DNA of 64,000 nt from Zymoseptoria tritici IPO323 (GCF_000219625.1 NC_018212.1:1940501-2004500); one strand, 5' to 3'; counted from the stretch's first letter, positions 52,295 to 63,203 are shown. Notes: a model not told the origin generated them from the letters alone. A program made the numbers and translations.

Positions 52295-52854
52295 GTTCCG
52301 GAAAGCGAAGGAGAAAGACCGAGGACGAAATCGAACAAAGCAATGTTGTGTTGGATTCTCTTTGGAAAGCTTGTCAGCAGGTAGAGGAGCATGATTTTGC
52401 AACAAGGCAGTGCATTTTGATTCACCAGACTCTTCTGGCGCCAATGCTAAAACAGACAGAGGTCAATAGAAGGCACCGTATGAGATAGTCTCTTTTCCCA
52501 ATCCTCATCATACTCGCACGAATGAGTGAAGTAGTACGAGCGAGCTTCAGCGCCGCGTGCATAATCGTCAAACTTCCGCTATGCACCACTGGCCTACATA
52601 TTCTGCTCAAGGTCACGATGTCTCCATCGAGGGCGCAGAGTTCCCAAGTCATGATCCAATCACTGGCGCGAACACAAGACTATATCCAGTGCCTGTCAAC
52701 GAACTCTCGACGAGTGCCCGTCACATGTCAACGAGGGAGACTAGTCAGTACGGCCCGCTCTCGGACACGCTAAGGAACGCGAGCACTTCCTCCTTTCGAC
52801 TTCCTCCTTGACACATTTCCTTCCTTAAACATACCGACATCGAACACCATTACC
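52295..52854. other. intergenic region with family fossil
   Basis: Contains the 15-codon fossil described next and otherwise nothing. Confidence 0.4.
52570..52614 (+). pseudogene. fossil of the ELRD F-box-like family
   Basis: KLPLCTTGLHILLKV matches the family core KLPSCATGLHVLLRV of the gene at 60967. No flanking landmark is left. Confidence 0.6.
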
Positions 52855-53385
52855 ATGTCTTCTCAGGAGGTCACACAAACGAGCAAGCCCATCATGCCCG
52901 AATACAAGTGCGAACTCTTCCACCTTCCGCAAGAACTTCAGGACCAAATCTTCGACGACGTGATTGACGACGCTGAGATCGTCTTCTGTCACCCACAAGG
53001 AAGCGCAATGTCGAACAGCAAAGTCCTCATCGTCTGCCAACAGTTTCACGCCAATTACAGAAGCGCGCTTCGGCGCCGCGGCGACAAGTTCCCCAACCAT
53101 CGCATCTCCGTCGACTTCCAGCTCTGCGGCAAGGTGTCCACCACTCCACTTCCAACCGTGAACATCAATCTGCCTACATGCGCCACTGGTCTACACGTCC
53201 ACGTCCAGGTCACGAAGTCTGGGGTCCTCTGCACTGGCGGAACCAGCTCAACTCTCGTCTCCGGCCTGCACGACATCGGAGCTGAAGGTCAGGCGTTTGG
53301 ATTTGGACTGTTTTTTGGCTTGCGAAGTTTTCTTCTGGGAAGCATCATGACAGGAAGGGATACGCCTGTGGTGCAGACCGGATGA
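52855..53385 (+). CDS. ELRD-type F-box-like protein 2, truncated
   Basis: 176 residues from ATG 52855 in good context (TTACCATGTCT). Has LPQELQDQIFDDVIDDAEIV, RRRGDKFPNHRISVDFQL and LPTCATGLHVHVQVTKSGVL, then loses the family sequence after SGLHDIGAEG and ends in 30 unrelated residues (FGLFFGLRSFLLG). The second half of the family (RLLIEVEI, the histidine-rich IRHAAL/ MHNATGFL region, WTRR) is missing. AAGGTCAGG at 53285 could be a donor, but no downstream exon with family similarity is visible. Likely a truncated gene. Confidence 0.65.
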   Translation: MSSQEVTQTSKPIMPEYKCELFHLPQELQDQIFDDVIDDAEIVFCHPQGSAMSNSKVLIVCQQFHANYRSALRRRGDKFPNHRISVDFQLCGKVSTTPLPTVNINLPTCATGLHVHVQVTKSGVLCTGGTSSTLVSGLHDIGAEGQAFGFGLFFGLRSFLLGSIMTGRDTPVVQTG

Positions 53386-53768
53386 TGGGTTGGCAAGAAC
53401 TTTGTTTTGAAATGGACTACCTCCTGGACTGTGGAGTATTGTTTGGAAAGGTGGATGATGAGCCGCCACCTGGAGCAAGTACATACGAATGTACCACAAT
53501 GTCGGCGTATTTGTTTGTACTGTCCAATGTTGTAGTATTTGTGATCTGAGGCCCATTCTTTGTCCATCTATGCATTGATGATCGGGTCCTGTATCGTCGC
53601 CTTGGATCCCACAGAAGTCGCAGCGCAGCATTAGACTTTGGCCTGTGATTCTTGGCGCGGGGTCTAGCCGGCTCACGGCTTTCGATGTCTGCACCTCCGC
53701 CTTCGAGTTTCGCCTCTCCTTTGTTACAACAAGCCATAGTCTACATCGTTGCGCCAACCACAATCACG
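53386..53768. other. intergenic region
   Basis: The next gene's frame is open here from a TTG only. No similarity to the missing half of the truncated copy. Confidence 0.4.
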
Positions 53769-54659
53769 ATGGCCGACACACCGCACCCCCTGTTCCGCCT
53801 TCCGGCGGAGCTCTACGACGAAGTCTTCGACAGGATGGTCGAGAACGACGACATCATCTACTGCCACACGAAGCAGCGCGCCCTGTCCACTGCGAACATC
53901 CTCCTCGCCAACAAACAGCTCTCCAATCACTACCGGGCTGCGCTCGAGCGCCGCAAGAAGAACTTTGCTGTTCATCGCGCGGCTGTCAAAATCGAAGTCT
54001 TGCATGGAAAATGGGGCTCCATGGTCCGGACACTCGTTGAAGGACGGAACACGGCCCCACCAAAGAATGAATGCATTGATCTCACATTGTCAGACTGCAT
54101 AACGGCTCTCCATCTCAACGTCAGAGTGCATGTGCAAGGCGCCTTCAGCAACAACATTGGCATTGCAGCCCTCCTTGACTCCGTCGACATCGCCGCACCA
54201 CTCAAGCCCATCATCCACGGCGTCAACCTGGAACGTATTCTTCTCGAGCTCGAAGTGACCGGCGGTGGAATTCTCTACAAAGACCTGGTGACCAAACATC
54301 TGGCGGCTCGAGCGTACTTGCAAGTTAGAGCCAGACTGAACAAGCTGGATTGGATGGGAGAGCAGAAGAGGGACAACAAGCTGATTCACGGCGGATTCAT
54401 CGCACACGATGCCACTGGGTTCATGGTGCAGCCAGAGGCTCTCAATCCTTCTGAGTATCACCGGACAGGGCTCTTCACGGCAGATGAGCCTCCCTACAAA
54501 CCTGCAAGAGCGCTTCTGGACTTCTTTCGTGCCAAGGGTCGTATCATCAAGGCGTTCAAGAAGGGTATTGGATACCAGCCTGGCGAGAAACAGTACGCCT
54601 TGCATTACGCAACATTTGCAGATGCTCTGTCGCAAGGACATGTGCGCCGTGAGGAGTGA
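53769..54659 (+). CDS. ELRD-type F-box-like protein 3
   Basis: 296 residues from ATG 53769 (MADTPHPLFRLPAELYDEVF). F-box-like box LPAELYDEVFDRMVENDDIIYCHTKQRA, then ALERRKKNFAVHRAAVKIEV, LSDCITALHLNVRVHVQGAF, ERILLELEVT, KLDWMGEQ and HGGFIAHDATGFMVQPEAL, the equivalent of MHNATGFLV in later copies. C-terminal PARALLDFFRAKGRIIKAFK replaces RALLDMFHATARVQK. More diverged than copies 4-7 but complete. No N-terminal basic leader. Confidence 0.8.
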   Translation: MADTPHPLFRLPAELYDEVFDRMVENDDIIYCHTKQRALSTANILLANKQLSNHYRAALERRKKNFAVHRAAVKIEVLHGKWGSMVRTLVEGRNTAPPKNECIDLTLSDCITALHLNVRVHVQGAFSNNIGIAALLDSVDIAAPLKPIIHGVNLERILLELEVTGGGILYKDLVTKHLAARAYLQVRARLNKLDWMGEQKRDNKLIHGGFIAHDATGFMVQPEALNPSEYHRTGLFTADEPPYKPARALLDFFRAKGRIIKAFKKGIGYQPGEKQYALHYATFADALSQGHVRREE

Positions 54660-55434
54660 CATGATACTTGTCAGGAAGACGATTGGCAGCACATGGGCAA
54701 GATGATCAATCATGATATTCAAGGCGATAGGGCAAAGACATGACATTGCTGGGAGGAAGCCTGCGAGGCAGGCAACAATTCATGGTGTTTTTCTGGGTCC
54801 AAGTGTTGATTTTGATTTACCACGAAAGAATTGTCATGGAGCTCGCTCTTCCCTCTTTCCATATCTGCTCGGGCACTTCTTAGTGGTCGAAAAGAGCGCT
54901 CATGTGAGCGAGCAAGCACGCAACCAAGCGACGTAGCAATGCAAAATAGCACGTCGACACAACTTCGTCTTTCTGATGCAGCCGCTTTGACTGAGGATGT
55001 GTTCAATTCCAGACCATGCGCTCAGTAGAGTATCGATGATGCAGCCCCTCTCGACGATCTCAGATCTTGGTTGTTTGAGGAATTTACCAACTCCCCGGAC
55101 AATGAACCTGGCCTTTTGACCGTGCTGTTCATCGTAGGCTACACAGCTCTGATCACATTTTGCACGTTTGGCTCTTGCATACACAGTCTTATTGCCATAC
55201 TTCTTCCTCAAACCGGTTCGCAGCAAGATCTGGGAATGTCGATTCATGTGTGGTCTGCCCCGCGACCGTGTGCTGGCGTATGCCCACCAACTTCCGCTTG
55301 AAAACTTTAGGTTCTCCCTCTTTTATCAACCTTCACCTCGACGTCTGCACCCAGCACTCGCGCACCTTCCTCGCATCCATCCGGACGAGCCGTTCTGAGT
55401 CTCGAGAGACGCAATGATCTTCAGCTGTCTCCGA
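54660..55434. other. intergenic region, about 0.8 kb
   Basis: No supported gene. Leader of copy 4, with an in-frame ATG at 55414 that I regard as upstream of the true start. Confidence 0.4.
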
Positions 55435-56412
55435 ATGCCCACACGAATGAAGCAGGACCAGTCCGGCCGCGAAACCATTGAAGCAAGGCGTGAAACAGAT
55501 CAGCTGCCGTCCAAAAATACCCTGGATTCATCGACATCTTGCAGTATGGCCTCAACGCTCAACACTGCTCGTGTCACCCAGCCGACAACTGCATCCGGTC
55601 CGCTATTCCATCTCCATCAAGAACTTCGCGACATGATCTTCGACATGGTCGCAGCCGAAGACGAAGCCGTCTACTGTCATACGAAACGCACACCGATGAC
55701 GGTTTGCGGTCTGATACTTCTTGACAGGCGTAGCAGTCGCGAGTTCAAGACCGCTCTCTATCAACGCCGGGACCAATTCAAGAACCATCGCATCACTGTC
55801 GACTACGAGTTGCCCACCGGTGACTTCCCGCAAGAGCTCCCAACCGTCGACTTCACCCTGCCTGCCTGCGCTACCGGCTTACATCTCTCCTCGAAGATCG
55901 ACAAACATGGCATCTTCAGCAAAGCCGACGATCATATTGATCCCTACTACTTCGACGCTGACGAGTACTCTCACCTCCGCATCTTCGCACGCACCATCAA
56001 GGCGGCTTTCAACCGCCCCAAGCTCGAAAAGCTCCTTCTTGAAGTCGCGATCTCAGACCCGAGTGTGACCGGAGAATGGAAGAGTCGCCATATCTACGCT
56101 GCCAAGGATGTGTATCGCCAGATCATGAAGGACCTCGACACTATAGTGCGGGACAAGTGCAAAACACACGTGGCTTTGATTATGCACGACTCCACTGGCT
56201 TCCTGGCTCGCCGCCGGGGAAATTCCGCCGCAAAATTGCGCCATGGGCCATTGTGGACTCGTGACTACCAGCTCAAGAAGTGCGTAGTCAGGCTACTCGA
56301 CAATTTTCAAGCGACGGAGCGAGTCCAGCGCGCCCTACAGGATGGACCATGCATGAAGAAGGTGGAAAAGCATGGTTTGGATACAGACTCTGATTGGGAT
56401 GATCAGAACTAG
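55435..56412 (+). CDS. ELRD-type F-box-like protein 4
   Basis: 325 residues from ATG 55435 (MPTRMKQDQSGRETIEARRE), chosen because it lines up with the MPKxKxGQAGRDAIK leader of copies 5-7; ATG 55414 adds seven residues. Box LHQELRDMIFDMVAAEDEAVYCHTK, then YQRRDQFKNHRITVDYEL, LPACATGLHLSSKIDKHGIF, LEKLLLEVAISDP, WKSRHIYAAKDVY, HVALIMHDSTGFLARR, WTRDYQLKKC, LLDNFQATERVQRAL and the acidic end TDSDWDDQN. Complete and probably functional. Putative SCF adaptor. Confidence 0.85.
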   Translation: MPTRMKQDQSGRETIEARRETDQLPSKNTLDSSTSCSMASTLNTARVTQPTTASGPLFHLHQELRDMIFDMVAAEDEAVYCHTKRTPMTVCGLILLDRRSSREFKTALYQRRDQFKNHRITVDYELPTGDFPQELPTVDFTLPACATGLHLSSKIDKHGIFSKADDHIDPYYFDADEYSHLRIFARTIKAAFNRPKLEKLLLEVAISDPSVTGEWKSRHIYAAKDVYRQIMKDLDTIVRDKCKTHVALIMHDSTGFLARRRGNSAAKLRHGPLWTRDYQLKKCVVRLLDNFQATERVQRALQDGPCMKKVEKHGLDTDSDWDDQN

Positions 56413-57279
56413 GCTTTGTGGAGCAAGAGTCAGAATGCTGAGCACGAACATTACCAAGCTATCTTGCGGAAGGTGGGGACACGAGAAGTACGAGGCGGCC
56501 GTCACGCAAGGGTATAATGGATCTAGGTTCGAGGAGTATTTGGCTGCCAATGAGGCGGCAGTGGGAAGCGACGTTGGGATCGCTATCCTTCGGATGCTGC
56601 AACAACTCCTCGTCTTAAAGTTGGACTAGATTCTGCCACCCTTTTCGACGGGGTCCGGAGAGGAAGCCCAGGTGGGCGGCCATGAGTACAGGCCGGTGGC
56701 CAGTGTGCATCCTGTGACGTGAACTGGGCAGAAGTCATCCCGGGAAGCTGAAGCAGGACACGGGTGTAAATATCCAGGCGTGGAGATCCGGGAGAGATAT
56801 GCGAGCATGTGGAATAATATGCAGTAGAAAGACCCTGATTGGGACCACTGCTCTGCCTTACTGTTCATATTCCAGCGCTTCTTTGTCCTGAATGAGTGGC
56901 GTACGCATTGAGGACAGTATGACTCGGGCCGACCGTATAGCGAGATGGACCAGGGGATCGAGCAGATCCAGTGTCAAATTGCGGTCGAAGCTGATAGTTC
57001 ATCTTATATCATTCACCGCACTTCCTATGCTGCGCTCCGTGAACGGTTGGTCTACATACAGATTTCGGGTCTGCAACTAACCTGTGATCTGCCGTGAAAG
57101 AATTGGTGGGGGGTCCCGTGCTTGATACCTCTCCCGTTGCCTTGTCCGCTGTGTTTTCTTCTCCTTTCATTCACCAATTCTTTGTCGCCTTCCCTGAAAT
57201 ATTCGCGCACCTGAATCATTCCAGTACCCGCACTCGAGAGATCAGCTACAGAATCATACTGAGACTGACCGTCAGCAGT
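56413..57279. other. intergenic region, about 0.9 kb
   Basis: No supported gene. The frame of the next gene is open from 57094 and begins with a hydrophobic string, but its ATG-like start is less convincing than the paralog-supported one at 57280. Confidence 0.4.
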
Positions 57280-58668
57280 ATGCCGAAGCGAAAGAAGCAA
57301 GGGCAAGCTGGCCGCGATGCGATCAGAATGAAGCGCGAAATGACGGCGGCCCTCGTCCAATCCTCCAGTGATGAGACCGCTCCAGTGTCGGGAGGCCTGC
57401 TCGAGGAGCCTCATTTCAAGAATCTTGCGGCCACTGAAACCAGCGCTCCATCACTGGGCGTTCAACCCAAGGCCTCACCGCTGGAGACTCCGTCCAACAT
57501 CGAGAAGAGCGCTTTGGCGACATACAACGAGCTCAAGAAATCCGCTCCCGACGCACCACCCACCACCGACCGCAGCCTAAAGGTAAAGAAGCACACGACA
57601 GAGAACAACCACTTTCAAGCCCCGACCAAGAAGGATGCTGCAATATCAGGCGGCCGGCTTCAAGATCCTCCTCTGGACGCTCCGCCCGTCGTCAACAGCA
57701 ACACTTCGTCTGCCACACTTCTCGGCGTGCCTCAAGAATTGCGAGACACCATCTTCGACATGGTCGCCCTCAACGACAGCGCAGTCTTCTGCCGCAACAC
57801 CGAAACCCAGACCTCGAAATGCGGCCTCCTTCTCAGCGACAAGAAAAGCAACCGAGACTACACTGCCGCCCTGCGTCGCCGCCATGATCAGTTTCCAAAT
57901 CATCGTATGACCATCCGCTTTAACTTGGCCGGCGCCGACTTCACCAAGGACCTACCAACCATCGACTTTGCCCTTCCGCCCTGCGTTACTGGCTTGCACC
58001 TGTTTCTCCAAGTAGAGAAGCGTGGTCTCTTCACGGATGAGGAGGTCTGCCTTGACCCATACTGCGACTATGATCACGAAGGCGTAGAATGCCTGTGCAA
58101 TATCGCTGAGCCGATCAAGGCTTCGGTAATACGGCCAAACCTCAAGCACCTCGTGTTTGAAGTCCAAGTCATCGACCCTGGCGTCGTGGGGACTTGGCAG
58201 AGTCGCCACATCCGTCGGGCGCGAGATGTGTACAAGCGAATCTTGCATGATTTGGATCTCATACAATGGGAATCAAATGACTCCGGCGACAGGGTGATCC
58301 GCCACGGTGCGGTCATCATGCATAACGGCAAAGGAGCCCTTCACCGCATGAACGACAGCCAGGGATCTGTGGGGGCATACATGTCGCCCGGCACACTGTG
58401 GACTCGCCGCACGGTGTTCAAGAAACGAGCTGTGGCCCTTTTGGACATGTTCCACGCGACCGCCAGAGTTCAGAAAGGCGTACACGATGGTCCACGGATC
58501 AAGAGCGTTCAAGAACAAGATCCAGAGTTCAGCGACTCGGACTTCAGCGAGCATGACTTGACGCCGTGGAGCGAGGATGAGTCCGACGCCAAGGAGGAGC
58601 ATGAAGAGACGAAGCGGTTGCGTTCTCGGTATCGCAGCTCACACGTGCGCTCCGGAGGCTATCGGTAG
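57280..58668 (+). CDS. ELRD-type F-box-like protein 5 with long linker
   Basis: 462 residues from ATG 57280 (MPKRKKQGQAGRDAIRMKRE); the longest family member because about 120 Pro/Ser/Lys-rich residues (PSLGVQPKASPLETPSNIEK) are placed between the basic leader and the box. Box VPQELRDTIFDMVALNDSAV, then LRRRHDQFPNHRMTIRFNL, LPPCVTGLHLFLQVEKRGLF, LKHLVFEVQVIDP, WQSRHIRRARDVY, HGAVIMHNGKGAL, LWTRRTVFKKRAVALLDMF, acidic end FSDSDFSEHDLTPWSEDESD plus a basic tail. The frame stays open upstream to 57094, which would add 62 residues absent from paralogs. Confidence 0.85.
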   Translation: MPKRKKQGQAGRDAIRMKREMTAALVQSSSDETAPVSGGLLEEPHFKNLAATETSAPSLGVQPKASPLETPSNIEKSALATYNELKKSAPDAPPTTDRSLKVKKHTTENNHFQAPTKKDAAISGGRLQDPPLDAPPVVNSNTSSATLLGVPQELRDTIFDMVALNDSAVFCRNTETQTSKCGLLLSDKKSNRDYTAALRRRHDQFPNHRMTIRFNLAGADFTKDLPTIDFALPPCVTGLHLFLQVEKRGLFTDEEVCLDPYCDYDHEGVECLCNIAEPIKASVIRPNLKHLVFEVQVIDPGVVGTWQSRHIRRARDVYKRILHDLDLIQWESNDSGDRVIRHGAVIMHNGKGALHRMNDSQGSVGAYMSPGTLWTRRTVFKKRAVALLDMFHATARVQKGVHDGPRIKSVQEQDPEFSDSDFSEHDLTPWSEDESDAKEEHEETKRLRSRYRSSHVRSGGYR

Positions 58669-59553
58669 TAGCTCGGAGTGAAGCAGATGAGCGTTGAGAA
58701 ATGCCGAAAGGTGTTGTGTAGCTTGGGTTCAGGACTGGTCTCACAGGACTACTATTGCCTCCAAGCCACTCACAGAAGTGGCGACGGCGCAGGACATCCT
58801 TGAGTCCCGGAGAGCTCTGTGGGCAATGGAGCAAGCCAAAGTAACGCTCACGGCGCCTATACGGGTCAATGTGAGAGGGAGGATTCTGCGATTCTCTTGT
58901 CGCCTTTCTCGCATGGAGTACGTCCGTCATCATCTTGTCTCGGCGTAGACTTGAAGGATATCCGCAAGTCATACGAGCATTCAGTCTTTGATAAGGCTCC
59001 AGATGAGCCGTTGTTTGGCAAGGGTTGTGACCTGGGACAGCCTGACATCCGCATATCACGGCATACATCCCGATGGTCGTTGTTTATTGCTGCAATGAGC
59101 ACCCGAAGTTGCGGAAAGAAAGGGCGTACGCCCACGGACATTGAGCTACAGCATTGCAGTACCGAGAATCTCGTTCTTGATATCTTCGACACTGCGGCAA
59201 GATTTTCATGCTCTCCGTCTGACCAATAGATTCAAGTGAAGGTCAGTTGTGCCCATGTTCGCTGTCCACTTGCACGGTACCATGCGTTCGCCGCATTGGT
59301 CACAATGGCGAGATCTATGTCTTTGTTCACCGCATGATCGCACTTGATCAAGCTTGGCGGACAAACTGCCACGTTTTTCAATCCGGAGGACTTTCCCTTT
59401 GACACATTCCCAGACCCACTTGCGAGAATCGCAAAGGCTTACGCCGGCACTGGACCTTTCACAGTTGCGGCCGATATTTCTTCCAACACTACTTCCTCTT
59501 CGTTCCGAGAACGCGAAATTCTCGCACCATACTCAGCATCAACGACCAACAGC
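58669..59553. other. intergenic region, about 0.9 kb
   Basis: No supported gene on either strand. Confidence 0.4.
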
Positions 59554-60537
59554 ATGCCGAAGAAATCCAAGCGTGGCCAGGCCGGCCGCGATGCCATCAA
59601 AGCCAATCGCGACGCAGCGAAGGCAAATCGACCCTGTCCGCTTCTCAACCTCTCTCAATAACTGCGCGCCATGATCTTCGAGTACGTTTGCGAGGATGAC
59701 GATCCAGTTTACTGTCACACGACGCAAGATACAATCACGAGGTGTGGACTCATCCTCACGAACAGAAGGTGCAGGATCGACTACAGCTCGGTCTTATCCA
59801 GGCGTAACGGACAGTTCATGAACCACCGAGCCTCCGTCTGCCATGATCTTACGGACCTTAACGACTTTGTGAATCTACAGAAGGTCGAGCTTAATCTGCC
59901 TGCGTGCACCACTGGGCTCAACATTCTGCTTCGCATCGAGAAGGCAGGAATCCTCAGCGAGCACCAGCGGGGCTACAATGGACGAAGCTACCGCTTCGCT
60001 CGTACCTTGAAGGACGTCGTCGATAACCCTAGATTCCACCATCTGCTGATCGAAGTCATCGTCGTCGATCCGAGCACGCCGCCAGAGCAGGAAGAGTGGT
60101 CACACCAGAACATCCGCTTCGCGCAGAAGGTTTATCAATCCATCAAGGAGGATCTGGACGATTTGAAATGGTGCTACAGGGAGGACACCAATATCCGTCA
60201 CGGCGCTCTTGTGATGTACAACGCCACCGGATATCTCGTGCGCCCGCTCGTGAGGTCCGAGTTCACTGGTTACCAACGGACTCTTTGGACACGGCGGAAT
60301 GTCTTCAAAAAACGTGCTTTGGAACTCTTTGACATGTTTCACGCCACCGGGCGTATCCAGCGGAACATCCGCGAGGGCCCTCGGATGAATTCGGCCGCTG
60401 AACAACCGGAGCTGGACATTAGCGATTCCGATTGGAGCGAATGCTACGCTCTCGCGTCAGATGACAATGATCAGCGTACATTCATTCAGCGGAAGAAGAG
60501 AATGCCAGATAGAGACGAATACGACTACGACCAATAG
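59554..60537 (+). pseudogene. ELRD-type F-box-like protein 6, stop codon in the box
   Basis: Starts at ATG 59554 with the family leader (MPKKSKRGQAGRDAIKANRD) and is cut by TAA at 59659-59661, exactly where siblings have the Glu of QELRD. The same frame then runs unbroken for 292 codons: LRAMIFEYVCEDDDPVYCHTT, RRNGQFMNHRASVCHDL, LPACTTGLNILLRIEKAGIL, WSHQNIRFAQKVY, HGALVMYNATGYLVRP, LWTRRNVFKKRALELFDMF, SDSDWSE. One GAA-to-TAA change explains it. A product starting at Met 59671 would lack the first box helix. Very recent pseudogene, or a readthrough gene, or a sequencing error. Confidence 0.75.
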
Positions 60538-60966
60538 CGCTGGTCGGTTTGTGAAGTCAGGAGGAGGCACGAGCGAATACCAGTGCAGTAATTCATCACG
60601 TACTCGACAACACTTCATGATCTCACGTGGGTATGCTGAGGGCTCGAAATGCATGTATGACCTTTTGATCAGCTGTCGCCAGTTGACTTTATGTCTTCAG
60701 TGGTACGCTTCCGCGCCAATCCTGTATCTCATCATATGACACAGTAATCCACAGCTCGGTTCCTACTTCCATTGAATGATGTATCGCCGGAAACGACCAG
60801 TCTTGTTTGCCTGGCCAGTACATCCTCGCCATCCGTCCAACTCCGGTGCAATTTCTCCTTTGTTACCAGATCACCATTCCCTGCGCTCGGACATCGGATA
60901 CTTACAGTCCAGCCGTACTACCTACTGAGAGCAAGACGTTTCGGCGGCTTTCCACCACCGTCCAGC
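60538..60966. other. intergenic region
   Basis: Leader of the last family member; its frame is open from 60772 but paralogs start at 60967. Confidence 0.4.
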
Positions 60967-62013
60967 ATGCCACGAAAAGCAAAACCTGGTCAGGCTGGCC
61001 GCGATGCCATCAAGGCAAGGCGAGATGCGGCGAAGGCACTTCAAACCACTCATTCTCCACTTCAGGCTCTGGCTCAGGAACTTCGCGACATGATCTTCGA
61101 GTTCGTCGTGACCGACGACAATGCTGTTTATTGCCATACCAAGCAGAGGTCATTCACTCACTGTGGCCTCATTCTTGTCGACACGGCGACCAGTCATGAA
61201 TACAGAGCTATACTCGACCAACGCAAGGATCAACTCAAGAATCATCGCATCACACTCTACCACAACTTAGACCCGACCACGCCGACTCCAGAAGACGAGG
61301 AGTTCGAATACCTCGGAGAGGACCTACCCAATGTGGATTTGAAGCTGCCTTCCTGTGCTACTGGTCTGCATGTCCTGCTCCGAGTCGAGAAGACTGGCGT
61401 CCTGAGCGAGTCAGGGCCCTATCACTACGAGACCCGCCACGGCTTCCCGGACATCAGTCAGACCTTCGACGCTGTCATCGCAGACTCCGAAATCGAACGC
61501 CTCCTCATCGAAGTAGAAATTATCGACTCGGAGAACGTTGGAGAGTGGAACAGCCGCAATATTCGCCTGGCTCATGCCGTATACAAGCTTCTCAGATCCG
61601 ACATGAACGGACAAGAGTGGACATGGCAGTTTGGGAACGGTGCCGGATCCACGATCCAACATGCTGCGCTGATCATGCATAACGCAACTGGTTTCTTGGT
61701 CCGCCGGGACGGTGCCACTTGGTTGGTAAGAGGAACTCTTTGGACACGTCGCACAGTTTTCAAGAAGCGCGCGTCAGCATTGCTCGGCTCGTTCAACGCT
61801 ACCGATCGTGTTCAAAAGGCGATCAAAAACGGACCACGCATCAGATCTGTAGAGGAGAGGGAGGATCCCGAGACTGACTCGGACTGGGATGAGAATAACG
61901 AGGTGCCGTGGAGTGATGGCGAGAAGGAAGAACAGAAAGAGTACATTGACACGAAGCGGAGGGTTGGACGAATCGGCACGAGCTTCGACGACCCGGTCTA
62001 TCGTCGATACTAG
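60967..62013 (+). CDS. ELRD-type F-box-like protein 7
   Basis: 348 residues from ATG 60967 (MPRKAKPGQAGRDAIKARRD). Box LAQELRDMIFEFVVTDDNAVYCHTKQRS, then LDQRKDQLKNHRITLYHNL, LPSCATGLHVLLRVEKTGVL, IERLLIEVEIIDS, WNSRNIRLAHAVY, HAALIMHNATGFLVRRD, LWTRRTVFKKRASALLGSF, NATDRVQKAIKNGPRI, acidic TDSDWDENNEVPWSD and a basic end. The cleanest full-length member; a good reference for judging the broken ones. Confidence 0.87.
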   Translation: MPRKAKPGQAGRDAIKARRDAAKALQTTHSPLQALAQELRDMIFEFVVTDDNAVYCHTKQRSFTHCGLILVDTATSHEYRAILDQRKDQLKNHRITLYHNLDPTTPTPEDEEFEYLGEDLPNVDLKLPSCATGLHVLLRVEKTGVLSESGPYHYETRHGFPDISQTFDAVIADSEIERLLIEVEIIDSENVGEWNSRNIRLAHAVYKLLRSDMNGQEWTWQFGNGAGSTIQHAALIMHNATGFLVRRDGATWLVRGTLWTRRTVFKKRASALLGSFNATDRVQKAIKNGPRIRSVEEREDPETDSDWDENNEVPWSDGEKEEQKEYIDTKRRVGRIGTSFDDPVYRRY

Positions 62014-62879
62014 AGCGAAGAAGAGGTCGAGAGATGAACTCAGCAAGTGGAGACGTTGTTGTCGGTGGCCTTCGAACCAGATAGCATACTCTTCCGGACA
62101 AATACTTGCCCGTATAGCGGCACAGGTTGGCAAGTCGGCGTAGATTCTTTACCGCGAAGATCAAACGGCTCCTTCCCATTGCACAAAGTAGCGATTCATA
62201 CAGGCTATGAGATCACCGGGAGTGGTCTATGCGGTCTATCAAGCAAAAGTCCCTCTCAGATTTGAAGCAGAACTTCTGTTGTACCCTTTCGTTACTGCTG
62301 ACGCGAAACTGCTATATGTTGTCTTCAGGGTATTGAATACGGTTTTATCACGAAGGTATCCCGTCATTCTGTGGCCACTGACATGTATATCCGGCACAGT
62401 GTTGTGATTTGGAACAGCGTTGCAGCATCAGGACGGACGCCGATCATGCCGCAACCAGCCACGCAGTGCCCAAGAGCAGTCGTCTAACGAGTCATCTAAG
62501 CCGGGGCTTTCATTTTGCAGGTAGAAGGAGCGGCCTGACCGCTGGCAGGAGAAGCAGCAGAGGAGAAGGTCAGAACGTCTTTGACGATGGTCGACGGAGC
62601 ACGTGGTCTCGACTGGCTGTCAATATGTTTGACTTCTTGTCAGTGTGCTCAACTGATGTCTTGTCTCATTTTCGTTGCATATTCCAGAAGAAGGCATCGC
62701 TGCAGGACCTTGCAGCCGCTGTCAACAAACAAAGCCAGCTAACCCGCTACGCAAAACATTTCCAACGCCGCGTTTGAAAGCTTTCTTTCGCAATAACAAC
62801 ATCTCCATCGCCATTCTCGGGCAAAACAGATCGGCCTTCCACCACCACCATTGTTGCCAAGGTCTTCCACAAACTCGTC
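62014..62879. other. intergenic region, about 0.9 kb
   Basis: No supported gene. Confidence 0.4.
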
Positions 62880-63203
62880 ATGGCTGAGAACACGGAGGCA
62901 CAATCCGCCGCCCAAGAAGTCATGCTTAATGCCCAGCTCCTCCACCCAACTCATCGCAATCTCTCCAGCCAACCGACCAGAAGCTCCGTCCTGCACACGA
63001 TACGACTAGTCAACGGCCACTTCGGTAGCGCGATGCAGGAAAAGCGCTCGATGCCGCGCAGCTTGCCGTGCATTTGCAGCCGGGAGGCGGCCATCTATCG
63101 CCAGCGGTTGGCCGATGAGGCGGCGTTGGGTGTCATGGGTGGTAGACGGTCAGCGTGCGGAGTTTTGGGCATCCTAAGAAATCACCGGGAGCGATGGTTT
63201 TGA
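62880..63203 (+). CDS. Small hypothetical protein
   Basis: 107 residues from ATG 62880 in fair context (CTCGTCATGGCT). Mixed charge with a RSLPCICSREAAIYRQRLADE helix. No domain, no paralog in the window. It could be the first exon of a longer gene, but no clear donor stands out. Confidence 0.35.
   Translation: MAENTEAQSAAQEVMLNAQLLHPTHRNLSSQPTRSSVLHTIRLVNGHFGSAMQEKRSMPRSLPCICSREAAIYRQRLADEAALGVMGGRRSACGVLGILRNHRERWF

Noticed and set aside
53248..53763. Minus-strand 171-aa frame between ELRD copies 2 and 3
   Set aside because: No ATG in good context and no similarity to anything in the window.
57094..57279. N-terminal extension of ELRD copy 5 with a hydrophobic string resembling a signal peptide
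   Set aside because: Paralogs start with the basic GQAGRDAIK leader; the extension is best read as 5' UTR.
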